From positions 1 to 64,000 of the forward strand of contig JAZAYU010001122.1 in assembly GCA_038501625.1 (NCBI GenBank): DNA of 64,000 nt. The letters are read 5' to 3'. Under the pieces are notes generated by a model. That model was not told the DNA's origin. It saw only the letters and a program-made list of their open reading frames with translations, and did not search any database. This document shows positions 34,481 through 49,700 of the stretch, one piece after another. The number at the start of each line of letters is the position of its first letter. Position 1 is the stretch's first letter. The position numbers and the translations under genes were made by a program. The stretch comes from Corbicula japonica (Eukaryota; Mollusca; Bivalvia; Venerida; Cyrenidae).

Positions 34481-37317
34481 ATTACGTCAGAAATAGAAAA
34501 CACAGCCCAACCCCCTAAATTCCTAATTTCGTTATATTCAAAATTCTTCTTTTGTCTTCTCGTTGTTGGCTAATTTAGTCATTATATATAAAATATAATT
34601 GATTTGATTCCGAAATAAAATGATTCTAAAGTAGCCATGAGGGTATTGCAAAAACGTGTATAATACTCAAAACATAGCTCGTTCACAAGATTGTATATTT
34701 CCATCTAAACCAACGAGACAATGACATGTTATTATAAAGTATCATTCATAAATATAAGGAACAACGCGCAGACCAGGGGTGGGGCGATCAGAAAATGTTT
34801 TCTCAAATGTGACGAAAACAGTATGGCTCTTAAATTAGAGATCTCGATCCACACATATCAGAAAACTTTGCCAAAAAACAGGAAGCTCATCATTAATTTT
34901 AGAGAATGATACGAATCTAGTAAACAGACAGACAAATGAACACAGGTGTAACGGAAGTGGCTGTGAACTAGGAAGCAAAATCATGAATGTCAGGAAAACA
35001 AAGAAAAACTATTTTCCTAATATATAAATATTGTACGCGATTTGAAATGGAATTTGTAAATATAAAACAATTAGTCCGTGAACTCAGAGCTGCCATGCGC
35101 TGTCCTATTTTCTATATCGGAATTATTGAACTTGAACAATCCTCTATCTGACGATGAGGGTTAACATCTCACACGATATAAAAATTGACAGCGTACTCAG
35201 TGGTACTTATGATAGATAGAAGATGTTGATAAAGTTTAAATGACTGATAGTATACCGTGAACAACTACTTGTACTGTTAGCAACACGAAATACGGTCACT
35301 ATACTATATTTTGGACTCTGAACGTAACATATCCCTACTTAAAAACATTCAATTTGTAGACCTGTAGTATTTTATGTATAAAAATTTTCAACAAAATCTC
35401 TACATTAACTATTCAATGAAACGAAACAAAAATAATAGTTACAGAGATAACTATTTATTCAGAAGTGCTCGCTTTAAATACATACTTCAGAAGTCCATTT
35501 ATAGCAAGCTTAAAACATTTAAACTATCATCTAAAAGACCATTTCGCAATCAAAGTGAGCATCCAGAGATAACACTATTAAATTAATATAATAACATTGA
35601 GTTATTATGTAAAGGTAGACAATTAAAATCATTAAAACAATATTAAAATGTGTATATGTACTTGGTTTCAATGAAACTTTCACGTTTTAATCTATTTTAA
35701 GCGGTACATGTACATACGATTAAAAAGTGTAATGCTACTCAATACAAAACATCTTGTTCTATGTTGTAGTGGCCGTTAAAGAATGTTTACGTTACCAATT
35801 AAAAATGCGAATGTTTAAGAACTAAGATACAAGTAACAGATGATAACTTGGTTGTACAAATAAGTCAAGCAATACCACAAATCAAATAGTATTACTCTGA
35901 ACATTAATCTAATGAATTAATTTCAAGTTATGGATTAAATAACGATATGTGATAATGAAAAAGAGTGATAAACCACCTTTAACATGTTTATCAGACGACA
36001 TAAATGAGTATTGTAAAGCTTGACATTTCTGCAGCAACATATATTTCCGAGAGTCTTCAGTTCCATAGACGGTCTTTTAGTTACATTCATCAAAATAAAT
36101 CCCATACATTTAAAAAGGTCATTTAATATCAACACTGCTGCAAGATTAAAACCACTCAGTGGTTGTTCATATCCGACAAATTTATTATGTATAACCTAGT
36201 GTTATCGCGAAAACATATTTAACATAAACGTTTGACAACAGTCGACACAACTTGAAAATGTTCTTAAAGAAATCGGTAATTGTTATAATTGACGGTCAAT
36301 GTATTGATAGAAATTATGCACGAGTAACTGTAAAACAACTGTCATTGTATTTACTGAAGTGATAAAACTGAGGCCCGACTTGCTAAATATGTAATAGTTT
36401 AATGAACATGACAATCAATAACTTATTAAATAACCAGACATGACGAGTTTTTTAAGCATGTGCATTTAAACACACAGCAAAGAAAATGCGCGTTATGATT
36501 AGTTGATAATTTGTAAACATAGGTGGTGAAAATATACTCAACAAAAATAAAAAGTATCCACTTTCCTATTTTAAATTTTGTAAAATGTGAAAACAAAACG
36601 AAAAATTCTATATGTCTACAAATTTGTTTTTCTGTAATTATGGAATATTATAGATAAAGTATTATTAAATATCTGCAGCCACAACTAAGTTATCTTCCCC
36701 TGTGTAATAAGAAGGGTATTCAGTAAAATGTCAGTGATTCTTTGAATTATTCACATTTACTTGAATCAAATCACTTTCTCTACCTCTTGTGATCAATAAA
36801 ATCACAAAATATTCATCAATAATACAACTGGTCTCCGATAAACAAGGCTAAAATTCCAACTATTTCCAAGTAATTAACTTTAAATTGAATATGTAGTGTT
36901 TGTAATCCATGATTTGTATTCGATTGGCAGTTCTTCAAATCGTGGTGTGGACAATTCTACTCATGATCAATTTAACTTAAAAAACAACTGAGATTAACTA
37001 ACAAACACCATTCAAAGCGTCCCTGATTAAATAAAAATATGTAAATGAGAATATAAGCATTAAACGTGGATACTTATTATTTTTGTATACTAGTATATCA
37101 TCAACATTACTTTAAAGCTTATTCAGTAGATTTTATAAATACTAAAATAGGTTTACAGAATGAAACATTAATTCGCTTTATCTGCTTACTTAATAGCATA
37201 ACTAAAAGATAACCGTTGCACAGTTCAAAACTCCACAATAACAAGTGTATACTAAAACAAAGTTGGATGTTTATCTATCCCATCTTAATATAATCTCTCA
37301 AATTTAATAGTTTCCGT

Positions 37318-37787
37318 CTATTCAACCTCCATTTCGTTTAAATTAAACTGTTTAAGTTGCAATGTTCGGTTACCGTATTTTCGTCCGAGAATATCTAAGA
37401 TATGTTCAATGGGAGTAACAACAGCTTGGTAATCCGAAAATATTCCAATCACAATCCCTATACATTTCAAACAAAGATCTGAATCCAACAGAAATACTGC
37501 TGATCCAGAGTCGCCTGGAAGGCAAAACGGCTGATTATGGAAAGACCTCACTAAGAGTTGTTTTCTGAAATAGTGGGACTGTGAAATCCCGTTGTATCCG
37601 AAGTCAAACGCCAATGGATCATTTGTTAGCTTTACTACTCCATCTATCGTGCACAGTTGTCCTATGGTTAATCCAGTTCTTGATCCTATCTTTAGTAGTG
37701 GTCTAGTTGCTTTACCTACAATATCTAATCCTGCAGCTTTAAGCATGTCGCCATTGTCAAATGTTGGTATGTGGGCTTGGCTTAGTC
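37318..37787 (-). CDS. gene B last exon, C-terminal half of serine protease domain (GDSGS)
   Basis: The exon starts after a TATCTTCAG acceptor (AG at 37788-37789) in phase 1 and ends with TAG at 37318-37320. Read from exon 6 it gives EELKKAG-LSQAHIPTFDNG. The motif CLPGDSGSAVFL carries the chymotrypsin-fold serine nucleophile (Ser codon 37507-37509) and the oxyanion Gly. It is followed by GIVIGIF, a strand expected after the nucleophile, and AVVTPIEHIL, matching the V-x-P-I-x-x-I ending common in trypsin-like peptidases of the HtrA/astrovirus-like type. The His and Asp are in the preceding exon, so this exon alone is not a complete enzyme. No signal peptide precedes it, which fits a cytosolic protease. 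Confidence 0.85.
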
Positions 37788-40700
37788 CTGAAGATAAAAG
37801 TTAAAGGAGTATGTACCAGCATTAATCAATATTGAAAACAAAAATATAATTTAATAGATTCCATGGCGAGCGATATTGAACCAGCTGTTATGAAATACAA
37901 ATTTTACTATTAGCCCTCAACCGCATATTGGAACATTTACTGAAGTTGAAAAACATATCAAGAGAAACATTATACACAACGACATAAGTTTCCACTTAGA
38001 CCAGTTGGAAAGCTAAAACTCCCTCAAACTATCCAAATTATAAAACCAAAACAACAATAGTACAGAATTGCGAAATAATCTATTTTTGGGAAGATTTATG
38101 ATTTAGGTGTAAAATGTTCATGTGGCTATTATTATTAAATAATTTTTACGATTTTTGATGAGTTTTATGGGTACAAGTATCAGTTTGATTTTAACTGAGT
38201 AGCCATATAATGTTTAGTTATTTGATTTTTCTGCCTATCAACATATAAAATCATTTAATATACAAGGAAAAAAAGTTTTCCTAGGCATTTCTACTATACG
38301 CAAACCTTGCGCTTGAAATTCAAAATGTTCAATAATTGTGCTTGAAAATTGAGCTGTTGAGAAGAGAAAACAGCAAACAATTAACGAAAATGAGAACCGT
38401 TGAGGTTACCGCATTTGAAAAGTTAGAAGCAAAACAATTTGTGGCTGAGGGTTTGAACTAGGTTCTAGCGTGCATTAACCTTACACTTGCCAACATATGT
38501 TTTCATTTAAACAAACACATACAAGTTGTCTAGATGATGCAACTCTAACCCACACATCATTTCGAAATGCAAAAGCACACACACATATAGAACATAATAA
38601 CATAATTGTCAGGCAAAAGGACAAGATTGCATTTGACCCGAGACCACAGCTCATTGAGTCAAATTAGCAAGAACACGATGACATGGATATAAGAAAGAAA
38701 TCGAGCATGTAGGTAACAAAGATAGATCATAATGGGACATTAAAAGCCGACGAACACGACAAATATTAAAATATTGCAGACTCGGGTTGATTGAGCCTGT
38801 TAATGGAGAGGACAGCAAAAAATATAATTACTGCACACACCGTCTAACCCCGGCTTGAGCATAACTCAATATGTACACCAATCAACAGTACAATTTTGAA
38901 TCATCCCAAACGATGGACTGCATATAACGGTGAACATTGGACCTTCAATGCGGTATTTTCAGATTAATGCTATTCCATATAAACCTTCATAAACTCTTAA
39001 ACCTTTGCACCGTTGGTGCAAACAAAAAAATAAGCATTTTGTCTATTACACAACGATTACGTTTATTGAAATCTTTAAAATTGCTATAGGTTTAAGAACA
39101 GCGAACAATGGGTAAGATGCGAGATATATATGTGTTGCTCGAGGAACATCGCCGTCTACAAACTTAAATTGTAAATATTAAACATCTCTTCGGCATATAT
39201 TTTAGTAGTGACGTAACCATATTCAATGAAAAGAATAAGATCTAGAAAACTTGCTTGCATTTCTGTAGTTTTTGCTTCATGAAGCTGGAGTTGATGATTT
39301 TATATTTTATTAACCAGAGATGGAAAATGGTTAAAATTTAAGAAGTCATCAATGTACCCCGAGATGTTGACACGTTGATAAAGACTGTAATAATGTCGTT
39401 TTGCCGTTCGGTAGAAAGAAATAACACAAAGTAAATCTGTGAGATAATGATCACTAGTGAGAATCACGATTTGAGAAATTTGACATTCAAAGTGTAATTT
39501 GCATTTGTCATATGTATAAAGGGTGTCATTTTTTTCTGAGTATTCATCTATATATAAACTGTTTATTAATAAATGTATAAAATATCAGACTGCTGCATGT
39601 TAAAGTTGCTTAGAAACTTGCGAAGAAAAGTGTGTGTGTTTGTGAACCATGTACAAAAATCAAGTATTCGGTGAACAGGAGGTAGATTAGCAAGAAGCAT
39701 ATAATCACTTTACACCATATAGGACTCTAGAATAAAGCAATATGCAAAATATCACGCTGCTGCTGCATTTTTAGTGGCTTAGAAAAGTGCAACGGAAATT
39801 GTGTGTGTCTGTCATGTATGTGTAAAGATTTAAGTATTCGGTAATTAAAACAGAAGTAGATGAGCAAGAACCATAAAACCGTTCTACACCACATGAGTCT
39901 ATAGGATAAAGCTAAATGCAAAATATCAGGCTGCTGCCTTTTATAGTTGATTATAAAACTGCGACGGAATATAAAGATGCCCTTTGGTTGATGTTATGCA
40001 CCTATATAGTAAAAAATCTAAAAGTATTCGGTACACAGGAAGAAATTGAGCAAGGAGCATAAAATTGCTTTGCACCATATGGAACTATAGGAGAAACATG
40101 ATACAAAATATCAGGCTCTTGCATGTTATAGTTGCTTCATTTCCTTAACCGCTCGTCACCGAGCCAAGGTGTGCCTATCTTCAGGTGTTTCTGTTCGATT
40201 CATATTAAGCAGAGTTTTGAGCCTTTAGATATGTTATGCACCAGAAGAGTAACAGTAAGAATACAGTAATTGCCGTATCAGTCCGTCCAGGTAAAAGAGT
40301 GTCCACGATTCAACTCTAATATATCTAAACCGCCTTTGGGATTTCATGTATTCTTCATAGAACTGTTATTCACCAAGCCTCGTTTGGCATATCGTCAGGG
40401 ATTTCTGCTCGGATTATACCAGTATTTGACATCGTTATGACGCCCTTAACTTTCCCTGTTTTATTATAATATTATAACCTCAGTTTAGTTATTTTGCATT
40501 CTAATTCAATCCAAATCTCACAAGCAAACACTTGTTAAAATGTTTCAAGAAACATTAAAGTTCCTTGATTAAAGCCCGACTACTAAACTAAATTGCTTAA
40601 ATTACCAATCATAGATACCTGCTTTTTTAAGTTCTTCTCGAGTGACCGTTACAAAATGTCCTCTAGCTGGTTTCCTCTCCTCGGCAACTTTAATAAGAGC

Positions 40701-43700
40701 GGCATCAATGTCCTCATTAAATACTGAGGCAATGACTTTTCCACATTCTCTTCCTGGCATTTGATTGTGTTGAACAGGTGGAAGATCACAATCAGCCGGT
40801 TGGACAACTTTCAATCCTTCAAGCTGGTCATCTCGTCTCGTTATTGGAAGAAACAAATGTCTCACCGTCAGAAAACACGTTTCACGTGTTTCAATAACAT
40901 CAACAAACGGCCCAATAGTTGTTGCATTATCCTTATTTATTTCTCCGATACTGCATCCCATTGCTAGTTCTCTATTCCATTCCTTACTACCTTGAGCAAA
41001 GTATGGACATAAAGAAAAATATCCTTCTCGAACGTCAGTCTGGAACGATATATCTTTCAAAGGGTGACTTAGTGTACGTGGAAAAGGATCTTCCTTGTAT
41101 GGAACAGCTGACTTGAACTTACAGTATATGACTATACAGGGACATATTTGTACCGCACCATTTCCACTCATTTTGACAAAGCTTACACTTATGGCCTCTA
41201 TATTGCTGTGTTTTGACAGTAAATTTCGGGAATGTTCTGCGTGGGTCACATTTATGTCTTCAAAGTTTTGTTTTAAAACACGTTTATATTCATCTGATTC
41301 CTTTTCAATAGAGTTTTCTAATTTACAGGATTCATTAACAAAATCATCAATTATTCGCTTTTTCAAACGAAAGCCTCTAAATGTAGATAAATGAATGTTT
41401 TTGTCTAAAATGCAAACTAAACTCGGTAGCGTGTCTGCCCCCAGCATGGAAGGATATGCCTCTTTTATTTCGATGTTGCATTTTACCAGGTTGAAGCAGA
41501 CCAAATTAAGTATAACAGAATCTGCAAACGTGTGTTGTATGTTTGAATTCAATTCAATTAGGAAGTCCTGTAAATCAAATTGCGTTCCATTACGCAAAAG
41601 TATTTGACGTCCTATGGTTTCAGTACAGAGCTGTACAAAGTTTGTCTTCCCTTTCTCATACTTTGATATTTGTTCAATGTCTTCCTTAGAAAGTTTAACA
41701 TTTTCTAATTCCTTGTCTCCCATTTTCATTTCATTGAGTATCACACATTCCAGATGTGTATTTCGTTTTAAAAGCGATGAAAATGCGTCTAGCATTTCCG
41801 GAGAGAAAAGGTGTCTTGGTACTTGATTATTTATACTTCTAAAATATATGTTTAGCTTCGTAAACGATGCTTCATGGTGACAAACTGGCTGATTCTCTGT
41901 TTCGTTCAGAAGATCAGATGACATAAGTGTACATTCTGTAAAAATAGATTATACAAAGTTATTATTTTATTTTCGAATACTGTGCTTACACATATAATGT
42001 TTAAATGATACACGATTAAGGTCTTCTTTGCATAGACTAGAAGGTTAAAACAAACAACATCGATACCATAACATTACCAAATAAAACCATAAACACATAA
42101 GAAAAATGAGAACAAGATGCAGTACTGCCTTAAAACAGTCAGCGGCTGGGTTTTAAACCAGGTTCTACCCAGCTATCAACTCGGCAATGTTGGACACATA
42201 CACAACATAAGAAGGTAATGACAGAACAAAAAAGAAACTGAGTGACTTAAGACTTATGCAATCTTTAAGAAAGCAAATAGCACTAGCAGTGAAATATAAA
42301 CCCGCTTAGTTACAAGCTGTAGACGTCAGCATCTAAGAAAGACATAAATACATTTTGAAATAAAAAAATCTTCTCCTTTGGTATTTATGGTACAATTTTC
42401 AATAGTCTAGATCAAGAAAGTTTTCCTGCTTCCTTTCTCGTCAAGATACATCGACGTGCTGTTTTAAGAGAAATATGCGCAAAAAGAATATTCATACTCA
42501 GAAAAGGCAGAAAAAAAGAAGAGAAGAAAAGAGAGCATGTGTAATTCAATTTCAAATAAGACACCACAAACACAGAACGAAAAAAAGAACCTTTGTGTTA
42601 CCGCCTTGAATCGGTCAGCGGGAAAACAATCTGCCACTTGGGGTTTTAAACAGGTTCTAGGATCAACCACTCTCACACTTGTCCCAACAGGGTTAAATGG
42701 ATATAATATTGCGAACTAATACATTAAGTAAGTTTACTTTCAGGGACTGTTAAAGCGTGATAACCAATAGATTGATGTGTAAAGGACTGTTATTGGCATC
42801 CATCTGTCTTCAACTGGGAACCATATTATCTACAATTAGGATCCGTTTATATAAAACATATGCTAAATTATTAAACAGTGTGCAGTTTCTGAACATCTAA
42901 AATTGTATCTGATTAGAGAATATATATTTACACAAACACTATTAAAACATGAACCATATTCAATAAAAATAATTATCACTGAAAGTGATTAAGTACCCCC
43001 ACATGTGTTCTAGATTTTTGATCTGGGATTGCTTAGAATTAACGGCATTATGTAACACTTGAAACATAAAAACTTGTATCAGTGACCCTGACCTTGACCC
43101 CGCTCACCTATTTTCAATCCCAAGCAGTCGTCAAAGAATATATCACAATATCTCATTCCTAACTAAGGTTATCTAGCATAAACTGTGTTTTCTATCTTTT
43201 GTAACAGTGGCCCTATTTTCAATGCAAAGCGTCGTCTTCAAGGTAGCTACATATACACCAAGTTTCAAGACATTACCTCAGTCCGTGTAAATTTATTGAG
43301 CAGCAATGTTTTGAATTTGTTAGTTACAGTGGCCACCAGCATCAAAGTGGAGGTCAACTTTTTCTAACACATGTGTACCTAAAGTTGTTTAAATATGCAA
43401 AGCCTCTCCTAAAACATCATCAAACAACTGTTTTTTTTTCTATTTTCAGTAACAATCAACATTGACCCCAGCAGGCCTATTTTCAAAACCAAGTTTTGTC
43501 TTACAGAAGCTACATATACAGCAGTTTTCATCACAGTACCTCATCCTGAACTTAAGATATTAAGCATGTACAATTTACCATTTTTGGTAACAATAAACTT
43601 GACCTCACTGATCCCAATTTTAATCCCTAAAATCGTCTTCACAGAAACCACCAATCCACCAAATTTCATTCAAGAATCTCATTCCAAGCTATAGTTACTG

Positions 43701-46700
43701 AACGCAAATACTGTTTTGAAATTTAAACAACTGTGACCTTGACCTTAAACCCACAGATCCAAACTCGAACTTGACCCAGCTGTATCTTTTGATATTACAT
43801 CTGTGTCCAAAAAATGATCAATTCTATTATGTATTTCACAAGTTACATTATCATCTGGAAACCATTTTTTTATTTTTATAAACAGTGACATTGACCTTGA
43901 ACCTGCTGCGACAAAGTAGAACTTGACCTGTATCCTGTTCAGTGAAGTAATTCATGAGTTATCATCCGGAACCATTGCTCTATTTTAAGCAACACTGACC
44001 TTGACGTTGACCCCACCAGCCCAAATATCGAACGTGACCTGTATATTTTGATTTACTAAGTTATTTAAATCTGTCAAGCCTTGCATGAAATATCATCCGG
44101 AAACCAAGAGTCCGACCGGCCGACCGATAGAATGAATCATTGGCCGACCGACAAGCGCACTCCTTTAAACACCCACAAGACGAAGTTTGAGGGGTCATAA
44201 AATGTACATAAGCACTCAATAACATTCAACTCACCTGATTCTAACTTTTCCGGTTCATACATTTCCACGCTGGGCCCCTGCTTTGCTTGAGCTTAAACAA
44301 TAAACAAGTAATTAAACACATGTTGTGCTGTATATGTATATGGTATAGCTGAAGAAGAAAGTTGGTATTAGGTAAGACCAATGCATTAGTCATATCGACA
44401 AATGTTTGTAATCTTTATGAGTACTTTTATTTCGTAACAACAGAATAGAGCATACTTCTTCAGCTAGTTACGAGTCTTAAAATATCATTCAAAACAAAAT
44501 TCTTGAAAAGCAGAAAGACTAACATAGACCAGGAAGTAAGTTTTTTTTCTTGATCTTCCTTGAAGACCTTAACGTTATTTTACATATTATTTTTTTTTTT
44601 TGGGGGGGGGGGGGGTGAGTTGTTTTGGTATATTTGTCCATGAATTTCAGAGTTCTCATTCAAACGGGTTTTCTTATGTTTCAGCATGTGCTTGGAAATT
44701 AGACCATAAATTAGACTAAACTGTGCTTGCAAAGATTAGTACACCCTTAGCTAAATGCATTTCTTTACTAAAATATAGGTAGCAATTAGCATTTCCCTAA
44801 AATTTATTTTTGAAATTCTAGCCAGTTTTCGCCATTTGCAATATTAGTGAAGTCTTACAGAACATAATGCATGAAATCTTCACCCCCAATGCAATGACTG
44901 GCATTTTATCTTTGACAATATCTCAAAAATCAAAGTACCATAGGCAAACGATAAACCAAATTTGAGACTGCTGATCACAGCGTTCTTCAGTTATTGATCG
45001 GACACCAATTTAAAATTACAGGTCACTGTGATCTTAACCTTTGACCTTTCTACCCCAAGACGAATCTCCCAACCAAGATTGACGAGTGTCGGTCTGATAG
45101 TTCTTTAGTTTATGATCGGAAATAAAGCGTTTACTGACAAACGGACACTATGACATTTTAACGGGCAATCACTCGCATATAGGAAGCCTTAACATCAGGT
45201 ATTAACAAGTATAGAGTAAGTGTTTTCATTTAAACAGTTAAAAAAATGTTAATACAGAATTGTGTGAGTTTCCCTAATTTATTTATTTGGAGCAAACATT
45301 TTAAGTTATATGCCGATACCCAAATTTAGTCAGTAACGAGTGAAGCTTAAAGCCTACTTATAGACAATGTTTCTACACGGATACTTTTTTTAACGATGCA
45401 ATAAATGATATATTATTAAATGGAATATTATACCAATATGTAATCTGTAGGTTTGTATTTTTTGAGTTGGGTATGTAAACAATATAACGCGAGAAAAAAA
45501 TAAGAACCTACAGACTGCATACTGTCATAATGTTCCTAATATTGTATACCCTTATTTCATTCAACATTAAATCACTAATCATGAAGAGTTACATTTGATA
45601 TAAGAAATTACATAACAATAAAGCATACATATCCACGTCATATTTATATAAGTTGTGACGAAATCGAATATATGTTTACAGCAATTCTGTGAGATAAATG
45701 ATGATTCAAGGCATATATAACTGGAGTTCTTTTCTGTATTCTGTACAACCTACAGTATAAATGATGTTAATGGGAACTTAATTAGGGCATATGCATAATT
45801 TTGAAAACTCAGCACAAGATGGTCCAGAAATAAAGTAGAAGGAAACAAGAAAATGGTATCTAAAAGATGCAATAAACAAGAACGTTCGAAATATTAAACT
45901 CACCAGACTCATGGATTTTGTATGCCCCCTCCTCCGGTTCATACCTTTCCACTCTTTCAGTTCTTTGCTGTTGATTTGCTTGGACTGATAACAATAAAAG
46001 ACTTATGAGACGTGTTCCATATATATGAAATAAATTTCAGGAAAAGTCTCTTATAACACCGCATAAATAGACGCATACACGTCTACTTATTGTGTAAGAA
46101 ATTTATATTTACTTAAATACGGTATTTGATTTAAAAAATTTGACATCAGGTGGTACATGTATACTATAGATTATCTGCTCATAAGATCCTTTCGCAGAGA
46201 ATAGTTTGGAATTAATAAAATGTTTGTAAAGATTACAGTTTACTCATAACATTTTACAACGATGTTTTAAATTCCTACATAAACTAACCTGTTCGAAACT
46301 CTTTATTCTGTGTCAACGATTTATCACTCCACATGCCGCTACTTAGTGTCAGGTCTGCAAAACCATACTCAGTCTTGTTTTTCAGAGTCAGTGATGCCCA
46401 GCCATCATCGTCGATACTTAAATCTTGTAATAGTGATAATGTCGGCGTTGTCTTGATCACGTTTACAATCGTCCTCCACTCCTCCTCGGATGGTCCCTCA
46501 CACAAGGATAACTCCACCGTGACCGGATGTTGCAGCTGGCCGACACTGAGCAACAGTTCTCTCCACTTCTGGGATGTCATTGTAATCCACGAGAGTTTAA
46601 CGGTGATACTCCGTGGTAGCTGACCGATACTGAAGAAAAGTTTCTGCCATGAAGCAGACGACATTGTTACTTGGTATAGCTCCACACGTTCTAGATGAGT

Positions 46701-49700
46701 CATTTCAGGTGATACACGCGGTATGACGTCACCCATATCGATCCACACAAGCTCGAGATACTGTAGCTGAGTTAATGTAGGGATTGTTTGTATCATCTCC
46801 TGGCAGGATGTCATCCCGCATAACGTTAATGATGATAGGACCGGTGCTGCACGTAGATCTTGCCACAATGTGGCGCTGGCTCTGCCTGTCATCTTCTCTC
46901 CCGGTGGTGGCCGGAACTCGAGCTTCTCCAGACATGCTGGATTCACGTGTAGCTCTCTACATCGTACGTAATAAAGATGCAGCATCTTCAGCTCGTTGAG
47001 ACGATGTAGGTCCAAGGTGACGTCACAATCACGGTACTGACCCCTGTGGTCCGAGCAGCCTATGTTCATCAGCTTGAGCTGTGTCAGTGTTGTGGTCTGG
47101 CTGATATAAGCATAGAGACGTTTAAGGTTACTGTGAGTCATGCGAACGCCCATACCAAGATACAATGATTGTAAGCATGTCAGTCCTGTGAGCGCCGTTA
47201 TACTGATATCGGACAGAGAGATAACATCATAAAACTGTGCTGATAGTGTCAGACATTTCAATGTACGGGCTGATCCAGTGAGGATGTCAGCCAGCCATAC
47301 TGGTTCCTCGTGACAGCGTTCTACTCTCAATGTCTCCAGGGAGGTGAACATACCAGGATCCAGCGACTGCATGAATTCTGCTATATCTTCGTCTGGATAT
47401 AATACTAGTAGCGATTTTACGTGACCTTTATTGTAGTGTATAACCGTTTTCAATGTAGATAAATCTGGAGAGTACATGAACCTATCAAGCACAACATAAA
47501 GATAGATGGGACAACTTGCATTTCCATTTCTCATACTTTCTTGTAAACACTGCATCTGCATTGATTGGTAAGAGAGTAATGTTACAGCGTCATCACTTAA
47601 CATATCAGTACATCTAAGCGTCACACCGTCAAGGTCAACGATCGTCTGCAGCTCACCGGAAATACATGTATATACTTCCGGATTAATACCACATACAAAA
47701 ATAAATACATTGGACATTTCTAATATGTCTGAAAGAGAAGAACAAACATTAAGAATGGTTGATTTTACAGATTCGTTTTGCCATTCAGACGTTATATAAA
47801 TAGCAGAGAAGAATTCTTGTACAGACTTGTGCTGAAAGAAAACATGATATCGTTTTACTGCGATTATGCTGCTGTCCTTGGTTTGACACAACAGTCCAAC
47901 TTTTAAACAGAACTCGATTTCTTGCTCGGTCATGTACTGGGTGACAATTCTTCTATCAAATATCAAAGATGATTCTTTTTTCTCGCTAAATAAAGTGTAA
48001 AAAGCTAATTTCCCAAGCTTCATTAATAGGATGTAATAACGTTTACATGTCTCGTTCTCTTTCATACAGTTCGGAACTGGCGCGTTATCGTTTGTCTTTA
48101 CATGTATATCTGGTAGGTCCTTCTTGTTAAGGCCACGTTCGAGTGTGAATTCAGTAATGTTACTGTAAATTTCACATTTTGATTTACCAATGGGAAGACC
48201 ACCAAAGAACAAACACATGAGTTGAAGCAGAATATACGGATTGTAAATAATATCCCCGATTTCAACTAACTCCAATTCTTCACCGAAATCTGTAATAGTT
48301 TTCCCAACTAGGTTCAAACCTTTTTCATTTAGTATACAGATTGCATTTTCTTCCAGTTTTTCTCGCGTCGCGACATCAAGCATGGATATTTCCACGCGTC
48401 GATCTATATCTTTAGGCGACAGTCCTACAGTTCCAATCTTCCGGTCTCTGGTTGTTGTTAACACCGTGCAGCTGTCAGGGTGATTGTTGTGCGGTACCTC
48501 GGGTTTTCTTGTACATTGACCTGGATGAGCCCACTCATCCAGGCCGTCGAGTATGATAAGGCATTTGTTCTTGTGCAAAATTCTTTGTACGAACTCTCTT
48601 GTGTACTCTCTAGACAATTTTTCTGACACCATCCGCATAATCAAGTCATCGAGATTACATTTGGGTTCACTTTGATAATCCCTTAAATGAAGCAGGAACA
48701 GAAGATCAAAGTATTTCATGGCGGCTAAGTCCTCATCGTCATAGTTTTCTGTCAGTGACGTCAGAGGTAAGTGACTTTGGCACCAGGTCATGGTAAGCTT
48801 CTGTGACAGCGAGGTTTTTCCGAATCCAGCGTTTGCCGTAATGTATATCTTTCTATATCGAACATCGCCACTGACAAATAGTTCGCTAATTGTAATTTCC
48901 TGCTTATCTTGTCCATCATTCCCCGATGTTTTATCTCCCTTTGGTCTATTCTTGTCCTGGCCAAAATATGAGTCTTTATAAGCCCACATGGGAGGTAAGA
49001 CGTATAAATCTTCAATAGGAACATTATGTTCCTCAACAAGAGGGGATGCCGGTATCACGGACTCGTGCTCTCGGTAGTAAGTGATGATGTCTTCTTTAAG
49101 ATCTGTAAAACAAACAAAACATTTACTGTTGTATCATTAAGTTTCGTTGGGAAGAAAGCTTTGCACGGAGGTTAATTTTGTATTATTATTTCTATTTCTA
49201 AATACAGTATTCAATTATTTGAATTAGCGCATTTGCCCTAACATGCAAAATTAAACCCGTGTGAAATCATGATACCACAGTATGAAAAAATCTGCGGCAT
49301 GTAGAATCCATTTGAAGCCGATTAATGTACTACACTAACAAGCATAGCCTGATGTCATCAGGTTTGACCACACAACATTTTTCTCTACCCCCCCCCCCTT
49401 CCCCCGCCTCAACGCCCCCAAATGGTAATGTGGTTTGTTGTGGACTACAGGAATGACACGATGTTTACTTTGCGTGGGCGAGAGTATGAACGCCGTTTGG
49501 TCGGCTAATAAAAAAGCATTAGGCTGACATTTAATACTTGTAGACATCGTTACAAAATGATATGCGATGTGTGCACACTTCCGTCCAGCATCCTAACAGT
49601 TAAAGATCGTACATGTATTACATTTTAGACTGATTAAATTCGAGTTTTTAGTTAAAGGTGGAAAATCGCTCTGTTTTTCTATCAAGATAAACATGGCTTT

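Larger units (their letters stand above)
25888..37317. other. intergenic region between genes A and B, no gene recognised
   Basis: Short open frames exist (for example near 27.15, 30.2 and 35.4 kb) but none shows domain motifs, codon bias or paired splice sites that I can support. Contents: two tRNA-like SINE heads, a hairpin repeat, a full tRNA-derived SINE, a 2-kb inverted-repeat element and AT-rich sequence. Stretches 27.0-29.2 and 34.5-37.3 kb show nothing I can name. Confidence 0.5.
37788..40618 (-). other. gene B intron 6
   Basis: No coding sequence seen. It holds an inverted copy of the TATGCAT-core dispersed repeat near 38755-38880 and a degenerate tandem repeat of about 175 bp at 39570-40150. 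The remainder is AT-rich. Confidence 0.55.

Noticed and set aside
40761..41826. Plus-strand frames opposite the protease exon
   Set aside because: Antisense shadows; no splice or domain support.
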